Positions 21,545-30,290 of a stretch of 64,000 nucleotides of DNA are shown here, piece by piece. Made by a program: the position numbers and the translations under genes. Location: the NCBI GenBank assembly GCA_019750135.1, contig JAIEOV010000007.1, forward strand, positions 248,001 through 312,000, in the 5' to 3' direction. Under the pieces are notes generated by a model. That model searched no databases. It was given only the letters and a program-made list of their open reading frames with translations, and had not been told where the DNA came from. This DNA comes from Reyranella sp. Its GTDB lineage: Bacteria > Pseudomonadota > Alphaproteobacteria > Reyranellales > Reyranellaceae. How positions within the stretch are numbered: the stretch's first letter is position 1; every line of letters starts with the position of its first letter.

Positions 21545-21754
21545 ATGCAAAAGCTCGCGGTCCTTTTGGCAATTGCGGGCATCCTGACCGGGTGCGAGAA
21601 CATGACGACCAGCCAAAAGGGTGCCGTGACCGGCGCCGCCCTCGGCTCGGGCATCGGCATGGTGGCGGGCGGCAGCTTCGGTCAGGTGGTCGGCGCCGGC
21701 CTGATCGGCGGGGCCGCCGGATACATCACCGGCAGCGCCATCCAGAACAGGTAG
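21545..21754 (+). CDS. Small glycine-zipper lipoprotein
   Basis: The ATG at 21545 follows an AGGGGAAG ribosome site and gives a 69-residue lipoprotein: a short signal and lipobox ILTGC (cysteine about residue 16), then a glycine-zipper stretch of small residues (GAALGSGIGMVAGGSFG, VVGAGLIGGAAGYITG). Such proteins resemble the 17-kDa-antigen/SlyB glycine-zipper family of the outer membrane. Earlier in-frame starts would hide the lipobox inside a longer leader. It is followed 13 bp later by an exported protein on the same strand. Confidence 0.75.
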   Translation: MQKLAVLLAIAGILTGCENMTTSQKGAVTGAALGSGIGMVAGGSFGQVVGAGLIGGAAGYITGSAIQNR

Positions 21755-21767
21755 GGAGCAACCGACC

Positions 21768-22097
21768 ATGCGTGTCCGTCTTGCTCTCGCCCTTTCGACC
21801 GCGGCTGCCGTGACGACGTCGGCCCAAGCGCAGGCGCCGGCGCTCCAGTTCGACCAGGCGGCCTACGTCACCTGTCGTGAAGCTCATGCGATGACGCCCG
21901 ACTCCCGTCGCGCCCTGGCAACGTTCCTGGCGGAGTATTCCGCACGGCGCTACGGCGTCACGATTCCGGAGGACACGCGCGGCGCACAGCTCGCCTACCT
22001 GGTGCGCGGCGGGTGCTCGCTTTATCCGGAAGCCTACCTGTACTCCGTCATCGACAAAGCGGTGCTGGCCGAACGGTCTAACCTGCCGAAGCGCTGA
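21768..22097 (+). CDS. HdeA-like small periplasmic protein
   Basis: This 109-residue protein has a signal peptide (cleavage near SAQAQA, residue 22) and a mature helical domain with just two cysteines, YVTCREA and RGGCSLYPEAYLYSVIDKAV. The Cys spacing and the C-x-x-x-P ending resemble the acid-stress chaperones HdeA/HdeB, in which these cysteines form a disulphide. The match is by eye only. It is co-directional with the lipoprotein and its last 20 bp overlap the convergent LysR gene. Confidence 0.55.
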   Translation: MRVRLALALSTAAAVTTSAQAQAPALQFDQAAYVTCREAHAMTPDSRRALATFLAEYSARRYGVTIPEDTRGAQLAYLVRGGCSLYPEAYLYSVIDKAVLAERSNLPKR

Positions 22098-22947
22098 CAA
22101 GAGCCCGTAACACAGCATCGATGTTGCGGTTGCCCATATCGGCTCGACGCCGCACCAGGGCCATCTGTCGCGTCGGACCGCCACGACCGAGGGCGAGCGC
22201 GCGCACACCGTGTGCCTCCAGCAGGGGCTTGCGCGGCTGCGGCACGATTGAGACGCCGAGGCCGGCGCCGACCATGGCGACGATGGCATCGATCGAACGG
22301 AGCTCCATGACGACCCGCGCCTCGGGAAAGATGCGGCGCACATACTGGGCGGCGACACGGCCGCCGGTGAGCGCGGTGCCGTAGCGGATCAGACCAAAGC
22401 GCTGCAGCAGCTCCTGAGGCGACGCCGGTGCAGCGCCGGGCGGCAGCAGCATCAAGAACGGCTGGCGCGCGAGGTCCTGCCAGGCGAGCCGCGTCGAGCC
22501 GCCTGACGCGGGCCGCACCAGCACCGCGGCGTCGATGCGGCCCGCCTTCACCCCGGTGATCAGCTCGTCGGAATCGGCGAGGGAAACCTCGATCCGCAAT
22601 TCAGGATGACGGTCGCGCACCAGGCGGAGGGCCTGCGGCAGGTCGCCGGTCTGCACCGTGGCGATGGCGCCCAGCCGCACGCGACCCGACACCCGAACCG
22701 GCGGCCGCGTCCTCAAGCCATCCAGCCGGCCGGCAACATCCCGCGCCACCGTGGCCGCTTCGAGCGCAAAGGGCGTGGGCTTGGCGGTGCGCGCCGAGCG
22801 GTCGAACAGGAGCTGGCCGAACCAGGCCTCGAGCTGCTTCACCTGCAGGCTGACGGCGCTCGGCGTGCAGCCGACCTCGTTCGCGGCGGCGGCGAAGCTG
22901 CCGCGGTCGACGATCGCCACCAGAGTTTTCAGCATGGCGACATTCAT
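22078..22947 (-). CDS. LysR-family transcriptional regulator
   Basis: This 289-residue regulator has an N-terminal winged HTH (residues 1-60; RGSFAAAANEVGCTPSAVSLQVKQLE) and a type II periplasmic-binding-like effector domain from about residue 88. It is divergent from the threonine aldolase gene, with 73 bp between starts, the classic LysR arrangement, so it probably controls aldolase plus the Bug protein. An 8-bp palindrome TCAGCTGA at 22964-22971 in that gap is a candidate site. Confidence 0.92.
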   Translation of the reverse strand: MNVAMLKTLVAIVDRGSFAAAANEVGCTPSAVSLQVKQLEAWFGQLLFDRSARTAKPTPFALEAATVARDVAGRLDGLRTRPPVRVSGRVRLGAIATVQTGDLPQALRLVRDRHPELRIEVSLADSDELITGVKAGRIDAAVLVRPASGGSTRLAWQDLARQPFLMLLPPGAAPASPQELLQRFGLIRYGTALTGGRVAAQYVRRIFPEARVVMELRSIDAIVAMVGAGLGVSIVPQPRKPLLEAHGVRALALGRGGPTRQMALVRRRADMGNRNIDAVLRALVSASAG

Positions 22948-23020
22948 GAGGGATGCTCACTCTTCAGCTGAGAACATATCGATTTTCTTATCCTAGCCGG
23001 CGGGTAGCGTCGCGGTCGAC

Positions 23021-24058
23021 ATGCACGATTTCCGCAGCGACACCGTCACCCTCCCCACGCCCGAGATGCGAGCGGCGATCGCCGCTGCGCGACTAGGCGA
23101 TGCCGCGCGCGGCGACGATCCGACGGTGGCCGAGCTGGAGCGGCTGGCCGTCACGATGACCGGCAAGGACGACGCGCTGTTCGTGCCGTCGGGCACCATG
23201 GCCAACCTGGCGGCGTTGATCGCGCACGACTGCCGCGGCGGCGAGGTGATCGTCGAGGAGACGGCGCACATCTACAACGCTGAAGGCGGCGGGCTCTCGG
23301 TCCTGGCCGGTGCCGTGGCGAGGCCGATCAAGGGCGAGCGCGGCATCCTGGCCGCCGCCGACGTCGCGCAGGCGATCCGCGACGGCGGCGACCTCGCGCG
23401 GGCGCCGACGCGGCTGGTGTGCCTGGAGAATACCCACAACGCCGCGGGCGGCAGGGTCATGACGCCCGAGACCATGGCCGCCATCCATGCCGCCGCGCGA
23501 CGGGCCGGCATTGCCGTCCATCTCGACGGCGCGCGGCTGTTCAACGCTGCAGCCTTCCTCAATGTGCCCGTCGGCGAGCTCTGCCGTCACGTCGATTCGC
23601 TGTGGTTCGCGCTCTGCAAGGGCCTGGGCGGCCCGGTCGGCGCCATCCTGGCGGGCGACGCTGCGTTCATGCGGAAGGCGCGGCGCGCCGCGCGCATGCT
23701 GGGCGGCGGCATGCGCCAGGCCGGCCTGATCGCGGCACCCGCCATCGTCGCCCTGCAGGATCCCTATCCCGGCCATCGCCGCGACAATGCGTTGGCACAA
23801 CGGCTGGCGGCGGGCTTCGCCGCCCTGTCGCCCGCGCTGATGGATGGCGAGGTGCAGACCAACATCGTGAACTGCTTCATCGACGACGCGCCCGCGATCA
23901 CGCGAGCGCTCGGCGAGCGCGGCGTGCTGGCGCTGGCCAAGGGGCGACGCATCCGCTTCGTCACCCATGCCGAGGTCGACGAGACCTCGGTCGACGCCGC
24001 GATTGCGGCCCTCGCCGACGTGCTGACGATGAGCGGCAAGAGGAGAGCGCATGCATAG
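23021..24058 (+). CDS. Low-specificity threonine aldolase (beta-eliminating lyase family)
   Basis: This 345-residue PLP enzyme would cleave L-threonine or allo-threonine to glycine and acetaldehyde, or act on similar beta-hydroxy amino acids. It opens with FRSDTVTLPTPEMRAA, carries the PLP-site HLDGARLFNAA (Asp169) and the Schiff-base lysine Lys200 in LWFALCKGLGGPVGA. Stereospecificity cannot be read from the sequence. The stop overlaps the Bug-family gene by eight bases, and a LysR regulator diverges upstream. Confidence 0.9.
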   Translation: MHDFRSDTVTLPTPEMRAAIAAARLGDAARGDDPTVAELERLAVTMTGKDDALFVPSGTMANLAALIAHDCRGGEVIVEETAHIYNAEGGGLSVLAGAVARPIKGERGILAAADVAQAIRDGGDLARAPTRLVCLENTHNAAGGRVMTPETMAAIHAAARRAGIAVHLDGARLFNAAAFLNVPVGELCRHVDSLWFALCKGLGGPVGAILAGDAAFMRKARRAARMLGGGMRQAGLIAAPAIVALQDPYPGHRRDNALAQRLAAGFAALSPALMDGEVQTNIVNCFIDDAPAITRALGERGVLALAKGRRIRFVTHAEVDETSVDAAIAALADVLTMSGKRRAHA

Positions 24059-25016
24059 GATCGTCTCGCTGCTGCTCGCAGCCGTCGCCCTGGCCGGCCT
24101 GCCCGCGGCAGCGCGAGCCCAGACCTGGCCCGACAAGCCGATCCGCTTCATCGTCCCCAGCCCGCCGGGTGGCGGCACCGATTCGCTGACGCGGCTTCTC
24201 GCCAACAAGCTCGGCGAGACGCTGAAATGGCAGATGGTGGTCGACAACCGACCGGGCGCCGGCGGCAATCTCGGCCTCGACATCGCGGCCAAGGCCGCGC
24301 CCGACGGCTACACGCTGGTGATGGGCGAATCGAGCAACCTTGCCATCAACCCCTCGCTCTACAGGAAGCTGCCGTTCGATCCGGCCAAGGACGTGGCGCC
24401 GGTGGCGCTTGTGGGCACGGTACCGCTGGTGCTGGTGGTTTCGGCCAATGCGCCGTTCGATTCGCTGAGGACGCTGGTCGACGCTTCGAAGAAGAAGCAG
24501 CTCACCTTCGCTTCGTCCGGCAACGGCACGGTGGGCCATCTGGTCGGCGAGATGTGGAGGCGCGCCGTCGGCAGCGACATGGTGCACGTGCCCTACAAGG
24601 GCGCGGGCCCGGTGATGATCGACCTGGTGGGTGGACAGGTCGATCTGCATTTCGCCTCGCTGCCGGCGGCGTTGCCCCTGATCGAGAGCGGCACGCTCAA
24701 GGCGCTGGCGACCACATCGGCCGAGCGCCTGGCGTCTTTGCCCAAGGTGCCGACGCTGGTCGAAGCAGGTTATCCGAGCTTCGACTACTACGTGTTCTAC
24801 GGTGTGCTCACGCCGGCCGGCACGCCGGACGCCGTCATCACGCGACTGAACAGCGAGATCGACCTCGCGATCGAGGCGCCGGACATGCGCAAGAGCCTCG
24901 CCGAGCGCGGCGTTGATGTCCGCGCGGGCACGCCGCTCCAGTTCGATGCGTTCCTGAAGAGCGAACGCGCCAAATGGGAACGCGCCGTCAAGGACTCGGG
25001 CGCGACGGTCGACTGA
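24051..25016 (+). CDS. Bug/TctC-family tripartite tricarboxylate binding protein
   Basis: This 321-residue periplasmic protein has a signal peptide (to AARAQ, residue 24) and the Bug-family pattern: WPDKPIRFIVPSPPGGGTDSLTR, VVDNRPGAGGNLG, AKAAPDGYTL and VPYKGAGPVM. These proteins bind carboxylates. No TctA or TctB permease lies nearby, as is common for orphan Bug proteins. Overlap with the aldolase gene suggests a shared transcript. Confidence 0.92.
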   Translation: MHRIVSLLLAAVALAGLPAAARAQTWPDKPIRFIVPSPPGGGTDSLTRLLANKLGETLKWQMVVDNRPGAGGNLGLDIAAKAAPDGYTLVMGESSNLAINPSLYRKLPFDPAKDVAPVALVGTVPLVLVVSANAPFDSLRTLVDASKKKQLTFASSGNGTVGHLVGEMWRRAVGSDMVHVPYKGAGPVMIDLVGGQVDLHFASLPAALPLIESGTLKALATTSAERLASLPKVPTLVEAGYPSFDYYVFYGVLTPAGTPDAVITRLNSEIDLAIEAPDMRKSLAERGVDVRAGTPLQFDAFLKSERAKWERAVKDSGATVD

Positions 25017-25048
25017 TCAGCGACGCCCTGGAGCGGCGCGACGGCACG

Positions 25049-25077
25049 TTTCGCTTGTTCATCTATTCTGCTATACT
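25049..25077 (+). promoter_or_regulatory. Extended -10 promoter of the SLATT gene
   Basis: TATACT at 25072-25077 is preceded by TGC, an extended -10 element, and lies 17 bp after a weak -35 box TTTCGC (25049-25054). Transcription would begin near 25084, 50 bases before the start codon at 25134, which has a GGGAGGA ribosome site. Confidence 0.45.
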
Positions 25078-25133
25078 ATTCCTGCGAGCAGTTCGCATGA
25101 GCTCGTCGCCTCTGTACCAAGGGAGGATCGACC

Positions 25134-25771
25134 ATGTTGCAATGGCTGCGCACCAAGCTGTTTGGGCACACCAAGAAGCGCATCTTCGCTCCCTGCGAGG
25201 ACATCGACCGGATCAAGGGCTGGCTGCTTCACTGCCACAAGAGTCGCGATCGCCACGATGCGACCGCTCGCTGGCTCGACCGGCGGCATCGGTTCATGGC
25301 GTCTCTCACGGCTCTCTTCTCTGTCCTGGCAGGCATTACGGTGGTCGCCGATTTCGACACCACTGTCGGCGAGATCCTGCCCGTGGCCCATCTCAAGTTC
25401 TGGGCAGGCTTCCTTGTCGGCGGCTTCGCTCTCAGCGCCTCCTTCCTTGCCCCCTGCAGAAGGAGGCGCGCTACGGCGAACGCGCGGAAGTTCATCGTCG
25501 GAAGGCCGAGGCCTACAAAGCGCTGATCTGGGATATCGAAGCCAAGTTGCCACGCCTCCAGCGGGGCGCGAACGAGACCGACGAATGGTCCAAGGAGTGG
25601 TTCAAGAGTTTCGAGGCGATCGAGAAGGAACAGGCGGTCATCGTGCCCCAGCGGATCGTGAACCGGATCGACGCCCAGCAGTATTCGGCCGCAATATTCG
25701 TCGGTCACGCCGAGGAGCTTCTGTCCGATTCGCCCGAACCGAAGGACGGTGGCCCGGCGGTCAGCTCCTGA
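25134..25771 (+). pseudogene. SLATT-domain (2TM) protein with an apparent frameshift
   Basis: The first frame (25134 on) encodes MLQWLRTKLFGHTKKR, a charged helix, and two membrane segments (MASLTALFSVLAGITVVADF and LKFWAGFLVGGFALSASFL). The reading then continues in another frame as LQKEARYGERAEVHRRKAEAYKALIWDIEAKL to a stop at 25771. Together these make one protein of about 212 residues with the helix-2TM-helix plan of SLATT domains. One extra C in the C-run at 25450-25454 would restore it, so this is a one-base deletion, a sequencing error or programmed slippage. SLATT proteins are predicted pore-forming effectors linked to nucleotide-signalling defence; no partner nucleotidyltransferase is visible here. 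The last 11 bp overlap the convergent GT41 gene. Confidence 0.6.
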
Positions 25772-27296
25772 ATTGCCGATAGATCTGCTCCAGCGCCAGG
25801 CATAGCCCTGCCGTATCGCAGGCGGCAGATGCCGCAAGTCGAGCGCGCATGCCGGCTCGCAGGTCGGCGAGACGGGCGGCAGTAGCCGGGTCACGCGTCA
25901 GTGCGCTCGCCTTGGCTACCAGATCGTCCTCACCGCTTGCCACCCAATCGTCGAGGCCCGCCGCCCGCAGCAAGGAGGCGCTGGTGCGGGCGACCCAGCG
26001 GTCGCCGATGTAGGTCAGGACGGGAACGCCCTGCCACAACGCCTCGGTCGTCGTGGTGCCGCCGTTGTAAGGGAATGTATCCAACGCAATGTCGACGCGA
26101 TCGTAGCTCCGCAGGAAGTCCAAGTGTGGCGCGCCACCCTCGAGGTCGACGCGCTCGGCTGCGACACCACGGGCAGCCAGGCGAGCAAGCAGGTGGTCGC
26201 GGTTGGAGGGCTCGGCCAAGGTGCGCGCGCGAACCAGCAGGCGCGACGTGGGCGCGGACCGCAGGATGCGCGTCCAGATGTCGAGGGTGAGATCGTTCAG
26301 CTTGTACGCCGAGGCGAGCGCGCCAAAGGTGAGATAGCCGTGATTGCCGAGACAGGGCGGTGGCACGACATCCGGCGCGGCATGAAAGACCTCGAACGCA
26401 AGGTAAGTGCCGCGCACACGCAACACCCGCTCGGTATAAAAGCCTTCCTCGGATGCCGGGATCACCGTGTCGTCGCCCACGATGCCATCGAAGCAATCGA
26501 GACCCGACGTCGCGAGGCTGTTGAACCAGGCGAGCTGCACCGGTGCCGGCCGGCGCAGGAACAACCGCAACCATTTCGCGGCGCTGTGGGCGTTGAGGTC
26601 GACGAGCACGTCGATGCCAGCCGCCGCGAGCAGGCGGGCGACCTTTTCGTCGTCGCACGCGCCGACCTGCCAGATCACATCGCGGTCGTATCCCCTGTAG
26701 CCGGCCGACGTCGAGGGGTCGCCGCCGAGCGAGACCAGATGCACTTCGAAGTGGTCGCGATCGTGGCGATTGATGACGCCGTAGACCGGCTTCATCCAGT
26801 TCGCCTTGTCGAAGAAGGCAGAAACGTAGCCGATCCGCAATTTCCCGCTCGACGGCGGGCGCGGCGGACGTTCCACCGGGCTGACGCCATCGGCGAGGCG
26901 CCGGCCCCAGCTGCGCCGCGCCGCATACACATCGGCGTTCGCCGCCACAGTGCTGCCCGGCATGATGATGGCGAGGTTCTCTTCGGCGGCTGCGCGCATT
27001 GAATCCGCGTCGGCCACGCGGCGGTAGGCTGCGATCGCGCCCTCGACATCGCCGAGCTTGAAGAGCGCCTCGGCGAAGTGGCCCCAGGCGCCAACCTCCT
27101 CCGGCCGCGCACGCACGACGCGGAGCAAGGCGTCGTTGGCCTCGCCGAAGGCACCGGCCCGTAGCCGCGCGGCGCCGAAACCATGCCAGGCCGCGACGTT
27201 GTCCTGGTCAGCGGCGATCAGACGACGATAAGCATCTGCCGCCGCGTCGATGTTGCCGGCCAGATGCAACGCATCCGCCGTTTGCAGGTCCATCAT
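25761..27296 (-). CDS. TPR-containing GT41 (OGT/SPINDLY-like) glycosyltransferase
   Basis: This 511-residue protein has about three TPR repeats (residues 3-110, AADAYRRLIAADQDNVAAWHGFG, then NDALLRVVRARPEEVGAWG) followed by an OGT catalytic domain. Diagnostic pieces are LRIGYVSAFFDKANWMKPVYGV, DVLVDLNAHS, PVQLAWFNSLATSGLDCFDGI and DTFPYNGGTTTTEALWQGVPVLTY. GT41 enzymes add GlcNAc or other sugars to Ser/Thr of proteins in the cytosol. Adjacent ATG codons at 27296 and 27293 are both possible starts. The gene lies 34 bp after the lectin-like gene on the same strand. Confidence 0.88.
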   Translation of the reverse strand: MMDLQTADALHLAGNIDAAADAYRRLIAADQDNVAAWHGFGAARLRAGAFGEANDALLRVVRARPEEVGAWGHFAEALFKLGDVEGAIAAYRRVADADSMRAAAEENLAIIMPGSTVAANADVYAARRSWGRRLADGVSPVERPPRPPSSGKLRIGYVSAFFDKANWMKPVYGVINRHDRDHFEVHLVSLGGDPSTSAGYRGYDRDVIWQVGACDDEKVARLLAAAGIDVLVDLNAHSAAKWLRLFLRRPAPVQLAWFNSLATSGLDCFDGIVGDDTVIPASEEGFYTERVLRVRGTYLAFEVFHAAPDVVPPPCLGNHGYLTFGALASAYKLNDLTLDIWTRILRSAPTSRLLVRARTLAEPSNRDHLLARLAARGVAAERVDLEGGAPHLDFLRSYDRVDIALDTFPYNGGTTTTEALWQGVPVLTYIGDRWVARTSASLLRAAGLDDWVASGEDDLVAKASALTRDPATAARLADLRAGMRARLAASAACDTAGLCLALEQIYRQFRS

Positions 27297-27330
27297 CAGA
27301 AACCCCGGACGACGCCCGGGCTCGCAACGA

Positions 27331-27792
27331 CTACTGGCGGCGGCAGTCCAGCACGATCGACTGGCCGGACGCCTCGGCGCTGGCCGAGGCGCGCCGCTCG
27401 TTGCCGCCGTCGCGGCACATGTAGCGCGCCTGGTATTCCTTGGGGCAGCCCGGCCGCGGATCGCCGATCTGGCGGCTGTCGACGCGGTAGACGCAATAGT
27501 CCCGGCCCTGGCACTGGCGGGCGAGATCGCCGGTGACGTTGGTGCTGACGTTGCCGGCGCAATTGTTGCCGTAGACGGCACCGAGCACGCGGATCGACAG
27601 GCCGCCGCCGTAGTTCGGGTTCTGGTCCTGATAGCGCGGCTGCTCCTGCTGTTGCTGCTGCGGACCGATCTGGATGCCGCCGCCACTTCCCGGCAGGGGG
27701 ATGGTTATCTGCGCCGCGGCCGGCAACGCGCCAACGGCCAGCAGCAGGACCGCGATAAGCGGACCAATGATCTTGATCGACGTCTGAGCCAT
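27331..27792 (-). CDS. Exported SUEL-lectin-like protein
   Basis: This 153-residue protein has a signal peptide (cleavage near ALPAAAQ, residue 28), a Q-rich linker (IGPQQQQQEQPRYQDQN) and a cysteine-rich domain from residue 63. Its pattern, LGAVYGNNC, QCQGRDYCVYRVDSRQIGDPRPGCPKEYQARYMC, matches the galactose/rhamnose-binding SUEL lectin fold: A-x-Y-G-x-x-C, C-x-G-x-x-x-C and G-D-P, then K-x-x-x-x-x-Y-x-C. The match is by eye. It precedes the GT41 gene in a probable two-gene operon. Confidence 0.6.
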   Translation of the reverse strand: MAQTSIKIIGPLIAVLLLAVGALPAAAQITIPLPGSGGGIQIGPQQQQQEQPRYQDQNPNYGGGLSIRVLGAVYGNNCAGNVSTNVTGDLARQCQGRDYCVYRVDSRQIGDPRPGCPKEYQARYMCRDGGNERRASASAEASGQSIVLDCRRQ

Positions 27793-27902
27793 GGACGCTT
27801 CCCCGCTTCGATCTTTCTCCCATCATACGTCGAATGCCGGTGTGCGGGTAGAGACGCCTCGAACGCCTTGACCGGCTGGAAGCGGCATCCGAGGCTCGGG
27901 GC

Positions 27903-29111
27903 ATGTCTGTCGCCACGCCGGCCCTCCCCGCCCGAACCGAGCGCTTCTGGGCGGCGCTGCTGGCGGCGACGCTGATGAATCTGCCGCTCGGATCGGTCTA
28001 CGCCTTCAGCGTGCTGCTGCGCCCCATCGAGCAGGAGCTCGCCATCCCGCGCTCGGCGCTGTCGCTGGTCTTCGGCCTGGCAACGGTGGGCTTCACGGTG
28101 GGCTCGGTCGGTGCGGCCTTCCTCTATCGGCTGGCACCCGCGCCGATCCTGGTGCTGGGGTGCGCGCTGGTGGCTGCGAGCGGCATCGCTCTGGCGGCGA
28201 CGGCGAGCGGGCTGCCGCAGCTGCTGGTGGGCTACGGCGTGGTGTTCGGCACCGGCGGCGGCGTGGCCTTCATCCTGTTGCAGCAGGGCGTGAACATGCT
28301 GGTGCGGCGGCGCCAGGGGCTGGTGAACGGCTACATGGTCAGCCTCTACCCGATGGGCGCGATGATCGCGACACCCGCCTTTCACGCCTGCAATGAAGCC
28401 TTCGGCTGGCGCACCACGTTGGGCGGGCTGGCGACCGTGCTGGTGGTCGGCGGAATCGCGGCGGCGCTCCTCGCCCGGTACAGCGGGACGCGGCTGGTTG
28501 CGGCGCAGGCAGGCGCGGCTACGGCGTCGACGACAGGTCCTGCGCTGCTCGGCCCGACCTTCCTGAAACTCTCGACGACGTTCTTCCTCGCCGCCTCGGC
28601 CGGGCTGATGGTGCTGAGCCAGGCGCGCGAGATCGTGGCGGCCTATGGCGGCGCCACCACCTTGGCGGTGGCGGCGACGACCGCCCTCACCGCCGCGATC
28701 GCCCTGGCACGCATCAGCGGCGGCTGGCTGGTCGATCGCTTCGCCGTGCCCAACGTGGCGTGCGCGGCGCACGCGCTGGCGCTGAGCGGCGGATTGCTGA
28801 TGACGTTCCTGCCCACCCCTGTCACCGCGGTCGCAGGGCTGGGCATGATCGGCCTGGGCTACGGCTTCGTCTCCGGCGCCACCGCGGGCGGCATCGGCAT
28901 CTACTGGCGGCCCGCCGACTACGGCCGCGTCGCCGGCCGCACCTACATCGCCTGGTGCCTGGCCGCCCTCAGCCTGCCGGTGCTGGCCGGCTACCTGTTC
29001 GACCTGACGCGCGCCTACGACACGGCGGTGATGATCGCCGCTGGCGCCAACGTGCTGGGCATGGCGATGGCGCTCACGATGCCGCGACGCGGGTGGCGGC
29101 AGGGAGGGTAA
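27903..29111 (+). CDS. MFS transporter, OFA (oxalate/formate antiporter-like) family
   Basis: This 402-residue permease has twelve predicted membrane segments. The first pair of spans holds ATLMNLPLGSVYAFSVLLRPIEQE, characteristic of the OFA family, and the loop YGVVFGTGGGVAFILLQQGVNMLVRRRQGLVNG follows the family's glycine-rich fourth-fifth span pattern. Members exchange carboxylates such as oxalate and formate; the substrate here is unknown. It diverges from the lectin gene (110 bp) and converges on the hydrolase gene. Confidence 0.85.
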   Translation: MSVATPALPARTERFWAALLAATLMNLPLGSVYAFSVLLRPIEQELAIPRSALSLVFGLATVGFTVGSVGAAFLYRLAPAPILVLGCALVAASGIALAATASGLPQLLVGYGVVFGTGGGVAFILLQQGVNMLVRRRQGLVNGYMVSLYPMGAMIATPAFHACNEAFGWRTTLGGLATVLVVGGIAAALLARYSGTRLVAAQAGAATASTTGPALLGPTFLKLSTTFFLAASAGLMVLSQAREIVAAYGGATTLAVAATTALTAAIALARISGGWLVDRFAVPNVACAAHALALSGGLLMTFLPTPVTAVAGLGMIGLGYGFVSGATAGGIGIYWRPADYGRVAGRTYIAWCLAALSLPVLAGYLFDLTRAYDTAVMIAAGANVLGMAMALTMPRRGWRQGG

Positions 29112-29114
29112 TCG

Positions 29115-30290
29115 TCAGCGTCCGGCATCGGCGTTGACGCTCCTGTGCAAACGGATGTTGTAGTTGCGGACACGGCGCTGGCCACTGCCGTGGCCAATGA
29201 ATTCCAGCTCGGACTCGGACTTCACCTTCACCACAAACATGTCAGGGCGCGCCTCGAAGAGCTTGTAGTAGATCCGCGTGCGGCTGCCATCGAGCTGAAA
29301 AGCCAGATCTCTCGAGATGCGCGGATACGCATTGCTTCTTCCAGGACCATCTGAAATTCCAATTCGAAGGAAGATGCCTTCGACACCGACGCCCACCGCC
29401 CTGAGGGTCATATAGTTTCCATCCTCGTCGTCGCCTTGCCAGCCTCCCCAGAACGGCCCGAATGCGGGGTCGGCATTGGCGGGCATCTTCTGAAGAGCAG
29501 GATCAAGGGGCGGAAATCCGATTTCGGCGCCCACCGCGTATCCGGCTAATGGCGAGCACGGCACTTCGCCACCTCGGCTGCCGACGGCCTGGACGAAATC
29601 CAGCAAGCAGTCGCGATACCTGCGGACGAACCTGCCGCTGCTCGCACCCTGTCGGCCATGCAGGTCTGGCGGGCTGTCCACGATCATGAAGCTCGATCCC
29701 GTCGACGGCAAGGCCCGCCGGAGGGCGGCGGCGCCATGCCCGGCCGCGCCGTCGTCGAGACCTTCAGCCAGGAAGAACGCGGCAATGCGCCTGGTCTTCA
29801 CATCGGGCAACCGGCGGGCGAGGGCGTGGCCCGTACGCTCCTGTTCGCCGGGACTGGCCGGGGCCAGACCGATCACGGCATCCACGGCGGGAAGTGCCGC
29901 CGCGGACAACGCTAGCCAGCCTCCCCGCGAAATTCCTGCAACGACCACGCGTGCGTATCCAATCCGACGAACACGGTCGATTTGGCTCGCTATGAACTGG
30001 AGGAGCGCTTCGTCGTTCGTTTCCACGTCGACCAGGGGCCGCCTGTTGATCGCAAGGACATCCCACTTCGCGGCTTTGGCCAATTCCGCAAAAATCAGAG
30101 GAACAGGCTGATCTGCAAGTCCCTCTGCATGGAGATAGACGAGAGCGCCATTGGCCTCGTGGGGACCGAGAATCTCGAGCGGGGACGCTGCCCAGGTCGC
30201 CCAGACATCCGTTGAGCCTTGTGCACGGCACGCGCCGTCGGCCAACAAGATGCAGGGCAGACCAAATATCGCCCTTCTGGCTACGTTCAT
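29115..30290 (-). CDS. Exported alpha/beta-hydrolase-fold protein
   Basis: This 391-residue protein starts with a signal-like segment (RAIFGLPCILLADGACRAQ). The middle has an alpha/beta-hydrolase plan with nucleophile elbow VVVAGISRGGWLAL (Ser121), an acid region VDSPPDLHGRQG that supplies a histidine, and an oxyanion-like VYLHAEGLADQP strand. From about residue 255 an unrecognised C-terminal domain of beta character follows (YMTLRAVGVGVEGIFLRIGI, RTRIYYKLFEARPDMFVVKV). Substrate is unknown. The dense regions of ATG at 30288-30290 give the standard exported start. Confidence 0.7.
   Translation of the reverse strand: MNVARRAIFGLPCILLADGACRAQGSTDVWATWAASPLEILGPHEANGALVYLHAEGLADQPVPLIFAELAKAAKWDVLAINRRPLVDVETNDEALLQFIASQIDRVRRIGYARVVVAGISRGGWLALSAAALPAVDAVIGLAPASPGEQERTGHALARRLPDVKTRRIAAFFLAEGLDDGAAGHGAAALRRALPSTGSSFMIVDSPPDLHGRQGASSGRFVRRYRDCLLDFVQAVGSRGGEVPCSPLAGYAVGAEIGFPPLDPALQKMPANADPAFGPFWGGWQGDDEDGNYMTLRAVGVGVEGIFLRIGISDGPGRSNAYPRISRDLAFQLDGSRTRIYYKLFEARPDMFVVKVKSESELEFIGHGSGQRRVRNYNIRLHRSVNADAGR

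Noticed and set aside
25134..25771. A complete anti-phage defence island around the SLATT gene
   Set aside because: No nucleotidyltransferase, reverse transcriptase, nuclease or other defence gene is visible within 10 kb on either side.
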